Part shown: positions 56,079 to 64,000 of the stretch, piece after piece
Position numbering within the stretch: the stretch's first letter is position 1
Layout of the letters: each line of letters starts with the position of its first letter
Origin: Cyanophora paradoxa
Taxonomy: Eukaryota; Glaucocystophyceae; Cyanophorales; Cyanophoraceae
Direction: 5' to 3'
Length of the DNA: 64,000 bases
NCBI GenBank assembly: GCA_004431415.1
Contig: QPMI01000117.1
Span: 248,001-312,000 of the forward strand
Notes under the pieces: model-generated
The model's database searches: none
Told to the model about the DNA's origin: nothing
The model's input: only the letters and a program-made list of their open reading frames with translations
Program-made: the position numbers and the translations under genes

Positions 56079-57744
56079 AGCCCTCGCTGGACGTCGCCGC
56101 CGCCCTCAACGTCGTGGGCCACATGGGCGAGGCGACCTTCCAGGCCGTCGTCGAGACCTCGCGCCCGCTCAAGGCCGTCGTCGGGCGCGAGAACTTCGCC
56201 TACTTCAACCCCATCGACATCATGGACGGCTTCCTCGCCTCGGACCACACCAGCGCCACCGCCATCCGTTCGCGCGTCCACTCCGAGGTCGGCGCCTTCC
56301 TCGCCGACTCCCAGTCCCTCCGCTACGTCCACTTCCGCACCGCCCTGCCCCTCAACCTGCTCCTGGCGCACATGGCGATGCGCGACGCCACCATCGTCGT
56401 GCGCTACCCCCCTTGCCCCTTCTACCGCTGCCCCCCTGACCCCTGCTACCCCTGCAGATCGCCGCCGTTCACGCGGGGTGCGACGGCGGCGCGTCGGGCC
56501 CCGTCGACATCGACTCGACCCGCGCGCTGGCCTCGGCGGTCTACGGCTACACTGTCGAGATCATGGACACCTTCTACACCGCCTTCAAGCGCGCGATGGG
56601 CTCCCAGTCCGACGAGTCCGACCTCGAGGCCGAGCTCAAGTCCATCGCCGACCCCGGCGACAGGATCAAGTGCACCGGCAAGACCCGCACGCTCCTCAAC
56701 AACCTCGAGAACAAGTGCGACGCCAACGAGCCGCACCGCCACGTCGACTTCCCCCCCGGCGGCTCGTGCATCTCCCAGATCGACCTCCGGCCCAAGACCG
56801 TCGCCCCCTGCAACGAGCGCCTCAGTCTCTCCTCGACCATCCGCCCCGAGTTCATCCTGGCCCAGCGCAAGTTCACGCGGGGCCTCCGCTGCATCTACGA
56901 GTCGATGATCCAGCCCGGCGTCGTTGAGGACGAGTCCGTCAGCCCCCCCGTCGTCATCGATCTCTCCCCCAACGCGGCCAACATGGGGGGCGCCTTCCCC
57001 GTGCTCTTCAACCTCGTCGCCTTCGCCCTCCGCAACCACGACCGCGGCGAGGGCGTCCGCTACGGGTTCCGCCACGTCGCCTCCATGAACCTCGAGACCC
57101 GCGGCACCTTCACCGTCTCCTTCACCCCGCACGTCATCGGCCAGTGCGACGTCATCTTCGTGCACGCGCTGACCTGGGTCGACTGGCGCAACGGCGAGGT
57201 CCCCAACAAGAAGCGCCCGTTCTGGAGCGAGGTGATCGGCCACGGTCTCGGCGCGGTCCTTCACGTCGCCAACCAGCCGACCCCCTTCCCCGTCGTGTGG
57301 ACCCGCGACCAGACCGAGAAGCTCTCCGGCTGCCACATCGACCCGCTCTTCAACTCGATGCGCTTCGGTGGCAACGCGGAGCTCCTCGAGCTCTACCCCA
57401 TCATCGAGATCCCGCCGCAGGCCTTCTGGCTCGGCGCGGGCCCCCTCCCCCTGGGGGCGACCGTCACGATGGTGATCATCGGGGGTCCGCCGCAGATGCG
57501 AGCGCCAGGGGCCAGGGGCGAGGTCGTCGATGAGCGATTCGTCCCCGGAGTAGAGGCGCAAAAAGTTCGTGTGTCCAAAGGTCCGCTTGAAGTACTTGGC
57601 GCCGCGGCCGGGCGCGGACGTCCTGCGCAGGCGAACGCGCGCGCAAGTGTCAGGCGAACGCTCGCGTGTCAAATTAACCAAGAGCGCACCCGCTCGGGCG
57701 CCGCCAACATCCAGGTCATGCCGACCGTCCTCGGCTTCAAGTAG
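56079..57744 (+). CDS. Large virion-type protein with one short intron, unrecognised
   Basis: Exon 1 (about 56079-56398) reads SLDVAAALNVVGHMGEATF, FAYFNPIDIMDGFLASDH and LPLNLLLAHMAMRDATIVV. A 59-base intron (GTGCGC donor, CTGCAG acceptor, 56399-56457) leads, phase 0, to IAAVHAGCDGGASGPVDIDS and a long exon with NMGGAFPVLFNLVAFALRN, GTFTVSFTPHVIGQCDVIF, GAVLHVANQPTPFPVVW, NSMRFGGNAELLELYPIIE and GATVTMVIIGG. A basic stretch at about 57.49-57.66 could be a second intron before SGAANIQVMPTVLGFK and TAG 57742-57744. Alternating hydrophobic strands and many Pro/Gly turns suggest a beta-rich structural protein; a capsid role is a guess. The first codon is not clear. Confidence 0.6.
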
Positions 57745-58130
57745 TTTTCGTGTTCCCGCGAGAGCGCGTTAGGGCCCGCAATCCCCCGCGATCACCGCCC
57801 AGCAACTCGTCGTCCTCCTCGACGCCCACCCCGCCACCTGGGCCGCGCGGACCGCCATGTCGCCGGGGTCCCGCTCGGCCCGATCGTACAGCCAGCGCTC
57901 CATGTGACGCCCAGAGCGCCACCGCAGGGTCGGGGGCGGTTGTGTGCCGCTAGTGCGCATCCCCGCAACCTCGGGCGGCCTGCATTTTTGGCGGTCGTAC
58001 TTAATGAATTTCTTCGCGATCGAACGACTCGGTCCCAGGGTCCCACTTTTTGACTTGGGCTGGGGCGTGATGCCCGACGTCCAGTACCGAATGGCGTCCT
58101 GCGCTTGGGGGCGGGGGTCGAGGCGTTCTG
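57745..58130. other. Spacer with minus-strand fragment
   Basis: Contains the minus-strand frame MERWLYDRAERDPGDMAVRA (about 57.9 kb), with KKFIKYDRQKCRPP upstream. No complete gene. Confidence 0.3.
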
Positions 58131-58139
58131 CATTTCCGG

Positions 58140-58609
58140 GATCGCCGCGGGCAGACTGGGAATGGGCGGTGGGTGCAGAACGGCGACATCCTCGAGTGCG
58201 TTTCTCCTTTCGCGTCTACCCCGCGCCCCCCTGACTTTTCGCGTACAGCTACGAGCCGGCCCAGACCGGCGGCGGCCGCTCCGAGCCCACCGAGTTCGAC
58301 GACGAGCCCGCGCCCGAGCCGGAGTGGCGCGAGGTCGGCGACGGCCTCGTGCAGACCGTCGTGCCCGTCTCCATGCCCCGCTACGTCCTCGAGGGATTCG
58401 CGCGGCTCCCGCTGGAGGGGCGCTGGGACATGCAGAGGCTGATGGACGACGAGTTCCACAGGAGCGCGCAGAGGGCCGCGGCGTTGTGCGGGCCCAACAC
58501 GCCCCTCTCGACGCTGCGGATCCTCATAGCCCAGCAGGCGCAGGACGACTTTTACGCCACGATTCTTCCCGCCCTAGATACGTTCCTGATCGAGCGCGGG
58601 CTGTTCTAG
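58140..58609 (+). CDS. Partial SUMO-tail / unknown C-terminal domain protein
   Basis: A first exon ends WVQNGDILE before a GTGCGT donor (58197). A 52-base intron ends GTACAG (58248), and the next exon gives YEPAQTGGGRSEPTEFDDEP. The junction resembles the end of a SUMO fold with its diglycine, DGDxI...QTGG. After an acidic linker follows VVPVSMPRYVLEGFARLPLE and a helical C-terminus (PLSTLRILIAQQAQDDFYAT, FLIERGLF stop). Only the last strand of the SUMO-like fold is found here. Either the upstream part is in an unseen exon or it was separated from the SUMO gene at 55.0-55.9 kb by the intervening 2.2 kb. Confidence 0.5.
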
Positions 58610-58637
58610 TTTTTTTGAGCAGAGTTGTGTGTCTTCA

Positions 58638-59777
58638 ATGGATTCCCAACAGACCCCGAACCCAGGAAGAGAGATACTACAGGGGATAGACAGGAGCTTT
58701 GAAATGTACTTCAATGCGCGGCGATCAAACCAAGACATGAGTGAGAGCGTGAATCTGCTCATGGAAACACTAGAGCGGGCGTTCCCGGCAAGGGGGCCGG
58801 ATCGGATACTGGAAAACGCCCTCGTAACGACCCACAAGGTCTTGCGACTCCAGGACAATCCCCAGATTCTCCAAAATGCTCTGGAGCCAGCAATTGAGAG
58901 AGACGACCGTGCCAAGTTCTTCCTGAGTCTTGTACTAGATAGGTACAGAAAGATAGACCTGTACTTTTCGCAGGAGGGCGCGTCCTCCGACGAAACCGAC
59001 GAGCCCAGCGAGCCCAGTGAGCCCGACGAGCCCGACGGGCCCCGCGAGCCCGGGTTGATAGGGCGTGTACTCGGAAGTTTCATCGCGCAGACCCCGCAGG
59101 CACTCCGGGACCGGATGCAGAGAGTGGGCGCCACAACCCCAGCGGTCATCGATGCGGCCGCCCCACCCCTCGCCCCCCCGCAGGCCTTTGGTACCCCCCC
59201 GCAGACCTCATCCTCTCCCGCGGGGTGGACAGAGAGAGCAAGACGGGCCGCCGGGGGGCTTTTTGGCAGGCGCAGGGGGGCCGCAGCCTCCGCGGTATCC
59301 CCCGCAGGCCCCGCAGGCCCCGCAGCCGCCTCAGCCACCGCAAACCCCGCAGCCCCCGCAGCCTCTTCCACAGCCGCCGCAGCCGCCGGGGGGCTCATCG
59401 CGGGCCCTGCAGCTGCGACGAGGGGCGAGTTCCAGATGCAGACGGATCCGGAACCGGGGCCGGAGAGGCGGTCGATTGCCGTGGGGGGCGATGAGCCCAT
59501 CTTCCGTCTACCCCGCAACCGCATCCGATTCCAGCCTTCTTTTGCCCCGTACCCCTACTACCCCCCGCCCCTCGAGTCGCCGCGCAGGCCCCTCCCGCCC
59601 CCGATCCCGCTCCTTCCGGGGCTGCAGCAGATCCCTCACGATTACGCAAGGCTCACAGGACAGGGAGGCTGGTCTAACGGCTACGGAGGCTACCAGGGCT
59701 ACGGAGGCTACGGGGGCTACGGCGCGCGACAGGGGCCGACTTCTGCTTTCGGATCGTGGCCAGGCGCTTGGCGGTGA
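58638..59777 (+). CDS. Virion-type protein with helical N-terminus and Ala/Pro then Gly/Tyr-rich C-terminus
   Basis: Intronless frame of 379 residues from ATG 58638 (MDSQQTPNPGREILQGIDR). Residues about 1-110 are helical and globular-looking (ESVNLLMETLERAFPARGPD, AKFFLSLVLDRYRKIDLYF). A repetitive acidic DEPSEPSEPDEPDGP linker follows, then an Ala/Pro-rich region, and a C-terminus with GGYQGYGGYGGYG. Such Gly/Tyr tails occur in self-associating or adhesive proteins. No family recognised. The 3' end overlaps the convergent gene by about 100 bases. Confidence 0.6.
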   Translation: MDSQQTPNPGREILQGIDRSFEMYFNARRSNQDMSESVNLLMETLERAFPARGPDRILENALVTTHKVLRLQDNPQILQNALEPAIERDDRAKFFLSLVLDRYRKIDLYFSQEGASSDETDEPSEPSEPDEPDGPREPGLIGRVLGSFIAQTPQALRDRMQRVGATTPAVIDAAAPPLAPPQAFGTPPQTSSSPAGWTERARRAAGGLFGRRRGAAASAVSPAGPAGPAAASATANPAAPAASSTAAAAAGGLIAGPAAATRGEFQMQTDPEPGPERRSIAVGGDEPIFRLPRNRIRFQPSFAPYPYYPPPLESPRRPLPPPIPLLPGLQQIPHDYARLTGQGGWSNGYGGYQGYGGYGGYGARQGPTSAFGSWPGAWR

Positions 59778-60142
59778 TCGGGGCGTACTTGGCCGCGTGG
59801 GCCCTGCGGGACTCCTCGGCCTTGCGCGCCTCCTCGGCCTCGCGCTTGATCCGAAGGGCCTCCTGCTTGGCCCGGTAGGCCTCGCGCTCCTCCGGAGTCT
59901 GAGGAATCGTGCGCCACCTTGTGGGCCAGAAGGGCCGGCCCGTGCTGCTCCGGTGGCTGAAGGGCTCGGCGGGCACGGCGGGCTCTGCGGGCTGGCGCAG
60001 AATCAGCATAGGCGTGCGCGAACCAAAAGGGGGCGCGGCGGACCTTGGGCGCGGGCTCGGCGGAGAAGATGCGGGCACAGAGGGCCTCGGTCTCCTCGAG
60101 GTTGCCGCAGTCGAAGAAGGTGTTGTCGTCGGCGGTCGACAT
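59674..60142 (-). CDS. Small basic protein with one 52-base intron
   Basis: Exon 1 (60142-60044) reads MSTADDNTFFDCGNLEETEA and LCARIFSAEPAPK. An intron (60043-59992, GTCCGC donor, CTGAT branch-like word, GCGCCAG acceptor) joins in phase 0 to PAEPAVPAEPFSHRSS and FWPTRWRTIPQTPEEREAY. A Lys/Arg/Glu helix follows (RAKQEALRIKREAEEARKAE), then ITAKRLATIRKQKSAP, ending at 59674. Total 138 residues. Unspliced reading shifts frame in the middle, which is the main evidence for the intron. The basic helical protein could bind nucleic acid. Confidence 0.6.
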
Positions 60143-60246
60143 GGCGGGGCGGCGGAGGGTTGGTGTTGGAAGAGAGATTCGGTATGCCTCAGAAAGTGTG
60201 AGGCCGACTGGCGGCGACTCGGGTTTTGTGGGGGCCCGGGGGTGCT

Positions 60247-60300
60247 AGGAGCCACGGCCCGAGGAGCCTAGGAGCCACGGCCCGAGGAGCCTAGGAGCCG
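60247..60300 (+). repeat. Short tandem repeat, about 23-bp unit
   Basis: CTAGGAGCCACGGCCCGAGG occurs twice in tandem with a third partial unit ending GCCTAGGAGCCGG. Lies just upstream of the promoter block of the next gene. Confidence 0.8.
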
Positions 60301-60378
60301 GAAAAAAAGAAGTCCTAGTAGCCTGAAATTTCAGGCAAGGTGTACCCCCCCAAGTCTCCTAAGACCCGGGCTCCTAGG

Positions 60379-60544
60379 CGGATCCGGATCCGAACATCGG
60401 ATCCTACGAGGCAGGGATCCGAGCTTGCAAGTACCATCCGACGTTCGGATCCGGGGTCGGATCCGACTTTGGCCCGGTGCATAAATAGGGGGCCGCGCGC
60501 CACCGGGGCTCACTCTCGTCCCGCTAGAACAGCCGCAACCCGAC
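60379..60544 (+). promoter_or_regulatory. Promoter of the 60.5-kb gene: GGATCC-motif block and TATA box
   Basis: GGATCCGGATCCGAACATCG and the following GATCC (from 60379) contain the same GATCC-x-AACATCGGAT core as at 52524. Two more GGATCCG words lie at about 60456-60475. GCATAAATAGGGGG (60479-60492) sits about 53 bases before the ATG. The parallel with the HNH promoter suggests a shared viral expression class. Confidence 0.75.
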
Positions 60545-61249
60545 ATGGCCCGCAGCGATTCCAAGGTCCCCGAGGTTCCGGACGTCTCCAAGGGCGCCGA
60601 GGTTGCCGAGGTCGCCAAGGGCCCGGACGGTCTCTGCTGCGGGTGCAAGGACCCCAAGGCGCCCCAGGGGAAGCGCGACTGGCCGAAGAGCAGCGTGCCG
60701 TACCTCGCGTCCTGCAAGATCCCGAGGTCGCCCGGATACGTGCGCCGTCCGGGGCCGATCTCGCGCGCCGGGGCCGACCGGGTCGCGCAGGAGGTCGTCC
60801 TCTTCCACGGCAAGAGTTACAAGGAGGTCACCCAGGTCATGGTGTTCGGGCGGTGCTGGGACGAGGAGCGCATGGACTGGTACGAGCACCCGCTGATCGG
60901 CCAGTGCGGCCACGTGGTGCGATCGGTGGACTGCCCCGTGTCCGGCAAGGACTACCTGGTCTGCATCTTCCCGAGCCTGGACTACGTGGTGCGGCCCTCT
61001 TCGGGCCCGAGTACGCCTTTCCTAACCCCGGGCCCGCAGTGGGTCCACGGCGAGTGCGTCGTCGGGTTCACCCACCGCTTTGCCACCCGCAGCACCCCGG
61101 CGTTCCCCAGGCAGATCGCCGCAGCCCCCGCCGTGCCCGTAGATCCCGTAGCCCCCGCCGGCCCCGTAGAACCCGTCGGCCGCAAGAGGGCGCGGGCGGG
61201 CGACGATGCCCCACAGGAGCGCCGCGTCACCCGTGTCACGCGCAAGTAG
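60545..61249 (+). CDS. Unrecognised 234-residue protein with Cys-rich N-terminal half
   Basis: Start ATG 60545 (MARSDSKVPEVPDVSKGAE), intronless. It has CCGCKDPKAPQGKRDW, a central region with KSYKEVTQVMVFGRCWDEER and CVVGFTHRFATR, then a Pro/Val-rich linker (repeated VDPVAPAGPVEPV) and a basic end KRARAGDDAPQERRVTRVTR. The strong-looking promoter and the basic tail suggest an abundant virion or DNA-associated protein, but no family was recognised. Confidence 0.6.
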   Translation: MARSDSKVPEVPDVSKGAEVAEVAKGPDGLCCGCKDPKAPQGKRDWPKSSVPYLASCKIPRSPGYVRRPGPISRAGADRVAQEVVLFHGKSYKEVTQVMVFGRCWDEERMDWYEHPLIGQCGHVVRSVDCPVSGKDYLVCIFPSLDYVVRPSSGPSTPFLTPGPQWVHGECVVGFTHRFATRSTPAFPRQIAAAPAVPVDPVAPAGPVEPVGRKRARAGDDAPQERRVTRVTRK

Positions 61250-61301
61250 GTGGTGTGTGCGCGAAATTTCGAGGGGTACGGTAGATCGCAAGGGATCCAC
61301 G

Positions 61302-61880
61302 ATGCATTGGATGCACGGGGGGTTCCCCATTCGGGGCGACAGGGGGAACAGCAACCGCCTCTTCCCCGTCACCGATGATCCGGAGGTCAACAGGGCCGCG
61401 GGGCTGGCGACGGAGATCGAGGGGTACGCGGTGCAGCTCCGACGGCAACTGGCGATGCTGCAGAGGGTAAACGAGGTTCACCTTTACGAACAGCACCTGT
61501 CCGAGGAGATGCGGCTGCCCCCCGAGGAGCGGTTCGGGGATTATCAGGGGGACCCCGGGCTGTTCGATGTCATTTTCAGGCCGAAGGGGGAGGTCTACCC
61601 GTCGAACCCGTGGGAGCACAGGATGATCGAACTGCGGGGGGATCCGGCGGCCCAGGAAAGGCACGTGCAAGACTTCCGGAGGTGGGTACGGGGAGAAAGT
61701 GACAGAACCATGGGGCTGTACTTCCCGCTCGTAATGCAACTAGGGGAGCCGCACGCGTCCCAGCTGGACAGGACGATGCCCCCGCAGGCCTGGGATGATG
61801 GCGGTCGCGGCAGGTTCGGCGTCGGGGTCCGCAGCTACATCGATCGGCAGCGGATGCAGGAGATGATGCGGCACACGTGA
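61302..61880 (+). CDS. Unrecognised 192-residue protein, intronless
   Basis: ATG 61302 (MHWMHGGFPIRGDRGNSNR) is preferred to an in-frame ATG at 61206, which lies inside the previous gene. Central helix LATEIEGYAVQLRRQLAMLQ, then a mixed region rich in Pro, Arg and Asp, ending SYIDRQRMQEMMRHT. Follows the previous gene by about 50 bases in the same orientation. Family unknown. Confidence 0.6.
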   Translation: MHWMHGGFPIRGDRGNSNRLFPVTDDPEVNRAAGLATEIEGYAVQLRRQLAMLQRVNEVHLYEQHLSEEMRLPPEERFGDYQGDPGLFDVIFRPKGEVYPSNPWEHRMIELRGDPAAQERHVQDFRRWVRGESDRTMGLYFPLVMQLGEPHASQLDRTMPPQAWDDGGRGRFGVGVRSYIDRQRMQEMMRHT

Positions 61881-61891
61881 GGTCTACGGGG

Positions 61892-62137
61892 CTACGGGAA
61901 GAGCCACTTATCCACCGTCGTGCGCACCCCGAAGAGCCGGTGTGCCGCGATCCCGGCCGCAAAGACCGAGAGGAGCGCCGTCCAGATGCAGATCCCGTAG
62001 TAATCCGCGAGGACGCGAGCGGTCGCGATGCTTAACAGGATATCGACGATCGCGAGGCCGCAGACGTGGAAGTGGACGCCGGTGCCGGGGCGGCCGAGGG
62101 AGTCGGAGAGGTGGGAGAGGGAGGCTTGCATTTGCAT
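61892..62137 (-). CDS. Small two-span membrane protein resembling a conserved giant-virus protein
   Basis: 81 residues. Features in order: HFHVCGLAIVDILLSIATAR (first hydrophobic stretch), ICIWTALLSVFAAGIAAHRLF (second) and the C-terminus VRTTVDKWLFP. Short proteins with a His/Cys/Gly start to the first span and an R-TTV-K-LF ending occur in many nucleocytoplasmic large DNA viruses, to my knowledge as uncharacterised membrane proteins. The match is from memory of the pattern, so it needs a profile search. Transcribed towards the previous gene, ends 11 bases from it. Confidence 0.6.
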   Translation of the reverse strand: MQMQASLSHLSDSLGRPGTGVHFHVCGLAIVDILLSIATARVLADYYGICIWTALLSVFAAGIAAHRLFGVRTTVDKWLFP

Positions 62138-62155
62138 GTGATAAAGGAAGACAAT

Positions 62156-62614
62156 TTAGACGTTGTACTTCTCCTGGTACGCCTTTTTGCGGATCCAGAG
62201 AGCATTGGGATGTGTTGGGTCATAATTGATGCTATCCGTGTCTGGGATGTACCGGCCCTTTTTCTTGTTTGCCTCATCGCCATCCCAGTTGCTGATTGTC
62301 ATACTCTCGGGATCCTCGCCATCCACGGTTATGATGAGAGGCTGATCCTTATTCCATCCTGGGTAATCGGGGATGGTGAGGCGGTATACATCCTCCCCAT
62401 CCTTGGTTGTTCGGGAGTAGCGGATGACATGCGGGCGCGCCATTCCCTTGACACCACCGGGAAGGGTAGCCTCGTGTGTCGGGTTGTACCACTTGCCCTC
62501 GAGGGGGTGCGCGGTCTTTCCGGTGTCGGAGCTGCTTCCCATGAGCAAGAAGGCAGCACCGACACCGACAACAAGGAGGAGGATAACGAGGATGAGGACA
62601 GCAGAGCCGGCCAT
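62156..62614 (-). CDS. N-terminally membrane-anchored protein
   Basis: 152 residues. A leading hydrophobic helix (VLILVILLLVVGVGAAFLLM) without charged N-tail is followed by a compact soluble domain (LEGKWYNPTHEATLPGG, RPHVIRYSRTTKDGEDVYRL, GRYIPDTDSINYDPTHPNA) ending RKKAYQEKYNV. Likely type II or signal-anchored virion membrane protein. 19 bases upstream of the next minus-strand gene. Base composition is visibly less GC-rich than genes left of 62 kb. Confidence 0.6.
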   Translation of the reverse strand: MAGSAVLILVILLLVVGVGAAFLLMGSSSDTGKTAHPLEGKWYNPTHEATLPGGVKGMARPHVIRYSRTTKDGEDVYRLTIPDYPGWNKDQPLIITVDGEDPESMTISNWDGDEANKKKGRYIPDTDSINYDPTHPNALWIRKKAYQEKYNV

Positions 62615-62648
62615 GGGTGATACAGAGGATGCAAGAAAAATCTAGGAC

Positions 62649-63644
62649 CTAAGACCTACCGATGGCAGTGTTCAGGGCATCAAATGCCAGCCGTAAATCG
62701 TTTGCCTGTGCATCAGTTACGGCAGTTCCCATCACATAGCCGCCATTGCGATTATCCGACGGTCCGTGTATTTCTTCAGCTTCACCTGCAGTTCCTGTAG
62801 CGCTTCCATGGGAGGTGCTTACTGTAACACTCCAATCCGAAGGAGTGGAATTTTGTGTACCAGTTACAAGAGTGCATTCCGACTTATTGCCATTTGCATA
62901 GTAATAAACAGGTGTACCCAGAGCTCCCTGCGTCATAAGCATCAATCCGACAACCGGCACTGTTTGATTTGTGTTCATCTGTCCACCCCATCCGCAGCGG
63001 TTTGCCGTATTGTCGGTGAGAATGTAGTGGCGCGACCACTCCAACCCCCTGAATACGCCCATGAGTCGGGTTGCGGTTGGGGGCAAAGAGAGGGCAAATA
63101 CCCCAAAGTGGAGGTTCGATCCATTGGTAGTTATCGAAGAAAGTTTGACCCCTGTGTCAATAAACCCACCCGCAGTTACAGAGACCCGAGTCCCCGTGAT
63201 TCCTTGCAGTCTTCCATAGGTACAAGCTGTCGCACCAGTCCCCAAAGCTCTATTCGTGTCTGCAGTTGCTCCCAAAACCGTATTGATCGGACAGAGAGCA
63301 GTATTGATATCGGCACCACAGAAGGTATTCAACCGCCTGAGTGCACCCCATGTTCCGTTTGCAGAGTTAATGAGCGCGTTCACAAAAGCAATATGCGCAT
63401 CCTCCTCTGTGGCGTTCACTCCCGCCCCTCCGTTCGCCGCTATGGCCGCTTTCCAATCTGCAACTCTCTTGTTCGCAAATGATTGTGTTCCTTTCAAGGT
63501 CGACAGCCTAACGACCCCAGTGGTTGGGGCAGGGTACGTTGAGAACCCCAGCAGTTTCGAAAAGCGGAACTTGCCAGTCAACCCCATCATTTTCTGCAGG
63601 GATGACATGGTGATCTTTGTTGTCCCCACGGTCTGGACAGGCAT
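62649..63644 (-). CDS. Phage/giant-virus-type fibre or lectin-like structural protein
   Basis: 331 residues from MPVQTVGTTKITMSSLQKMM. The opening (TTKITMSSLQKMMG, FRFSKLLG) is a common start of viral fibre-type proteins. The middle, with AFVNALINSANGTWGALRRL, an Ala/Thr-rich GATADTNRALGTGATA, FIDTGVKLSSITTNGSNLHF and GVFALSL, follows the pattern of phage structural proteins with a concanavalin-like fold. The C-terminus has VTDAQANDLRLAFDALNTAI. Moderate GC and intronless. Upstream sequence has a TAAAAATAATTTG AT-rich element about 20-35 bases before the start. The host-recognition role is inference. Confidence 0.6.
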   Translation of the reverse strand: MPVQTVGTTKITMSSLQKMMGLTGKFRFSKLLGFSTYPAPTTGVVRLSTLKGTQSFANKRVADWKAAIAANGGAGVNATEEDAHIAFVNALINSANGTWGALRRLNTFCGADINTALCPINTVLGATADTNRALGTGATACTYGRLQGITGTRVSVTAGGFIDTGVKLSSITTNGSNLHFGVFALSLPPTATRLMGVFRGLEWSRHYILTDNTANRCGWGGQMNTNQTVPVVGLMLMTQGALGTPVYYYANGNKSECTLVTGTQNSTPSDWSVTVSTSHGSATGTAGEAEEIHGPSDNRNGGYVMGTAVTDAQANDLRLAFDALNTAIGRS

Positions 63645-63700
63645 GAGGTCATGAATCAGACAATCAAATTATTTTTACGGCAGACTGGACCATCGTACCG
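63645..63700 (-). promoter_or_regulatory. AT-rich upstream region of the fibre gene
   Basis: On the minus strand TAAAAATAATTTGATTG precedes the ATG by about 20 bases, in a region otherwise near 50 percent GC. Differs from the GC-context ATAAATAGGGG boxes of the 52.6 and 60.5 kb genes, so possibly another expression class. Confidence 0.4.
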
Positions 63701-63702
63701 AG

Positions 63703-64000
63703 TCACCTCACAAAAACCATCACCGGGTTGCTGTTCTTGAAGGTTGGATGGAGTGCTCCTTGTGTGTTGAATCCATTTTCACCCCAAAAAATCCAGGTTG
63801 GATCGTGAACGCTCCCGGGTGATATCCATGGATCTTCAGCGTTTAAATTGCGGTGGTAAATATAGGCATTTGTGTTTCTGTCGGCGGTCCCCATGTTCTG
63901 AGATGACCCAGTCATTGTAACTACTTTTCCAGATTCAATCGGGAACGTAATCTGGGACAACGGGAAATAAAACCAGTACCCGGTTGTTGTCCAAAAAAGG
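63703..64000 (-). CDS. C-terminal part of a second fibre-like protein, cut by the window end
   Basis: The minus frame is open to the edge: LFWTTTGYWFYFPLSQITFP, then VVTMTGSSQNMGTADRNTNA, NLNAEDPWISPGSVHD, FWGENGFNTQGALHP, ending NPVMVFVR stop. Rich in Trp, Asn, Gly and Thr, like carbohydrate-binding or fibre tips. The start lies beyond position 64000. Same orientation and composition as the previous gene. Confidence 0.55.
   Translation of the reverse strand, partial: LFWTTTGYWFYFPLSQITFPIESGKVVTMTGSSQNMGTADRNTNAYIYHRNLNAEDPWISPGSVHDPTWIFWGENGFNTQGALHPTFKNSNPVMVFVR

Overview
The left 52 kb reads as nuclear DNA of a GC-rich unicellular eukaryote, probably an alga or related protist; I cannot place it more precisely. 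Coding stretches are cut by many very short introns (about 36-100 nt). Their donors read GTGCGY, GTACCCC or GTCCGC and their acceptors CGCAG or CACAG. Genes are separated by kilobases of repeat-rich DNA holding transposon remnants with target duplications, and intergenic and intronic DNA is full of short self-complementary words. I see no rRNA, tRNA or CRISPR array.

Layout, left half. 2.2-3.3 kb (-) holds exons of a low-complexity protein. 4.2-13.3 kb (+) is an ankyrin-repeat gene whose last third encodes two TIR domains and a coiled coil. 14.8-16.2 kb and 21.7-23.5 kb are nests of small DNA transposons: two hAT-type elements with perfect 8-bp target duplications, one of which carries a BED-like zinc-finger ORF, plus two MITE families. 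16.6-17.8 kb (+) and 19.7-20.3 kb (-) are Cys-rich modular genes lying in an inverted repeat. 23.8-26.0 kb (+) is another modular Cys-rich gene. 26.3-29.5 kb (-) is an inverted, internally deleted and 3'-truncated copy of the ankyrin-TIR gene.

Middle. 29.9-37.2 kb (+) reads as one gene with a low-complexity N-terminus, a Nup98-like motif, a long coiled coil and a complete HECT ubiquitin-ligase domain. 37.2-40.1 kb is intergenic with a dispersed repeat. 40.1-52.1 kb (+) is a run of many exons for large unrecognised proteins, including a multi-pass membrane protein around 44-47 kb.

Right end. From about 52.1 kb the character changes: compact genes on both strands, short spacers, TATA boxes 45-65 nt before start codons, and virus-type products. 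These are an HNH endonuclease, a SUMO-like polyprotein, an abundant-looking virion-type protein, small membrane proteins and a phage-like fibre protein. I read this as the edge of an integrated large DNA virus, or a virus-derived block, that runs off the right end of the window. Several of its genes use the same tiny introns as the host. A 0.8-kb stretch at 54.1-54.9 kb is a patchwork of fragments of viral genes in both orientations.

The genes do not form one operon-like system. The parts most worth following are the ankyrin-TIR-TIR receptor-like gene and its broken inverted copy, the zinc-finger-carrying hAT element, the Nup98-motif/HECT fusion, and the viral SUMO array with its shared promoter module.
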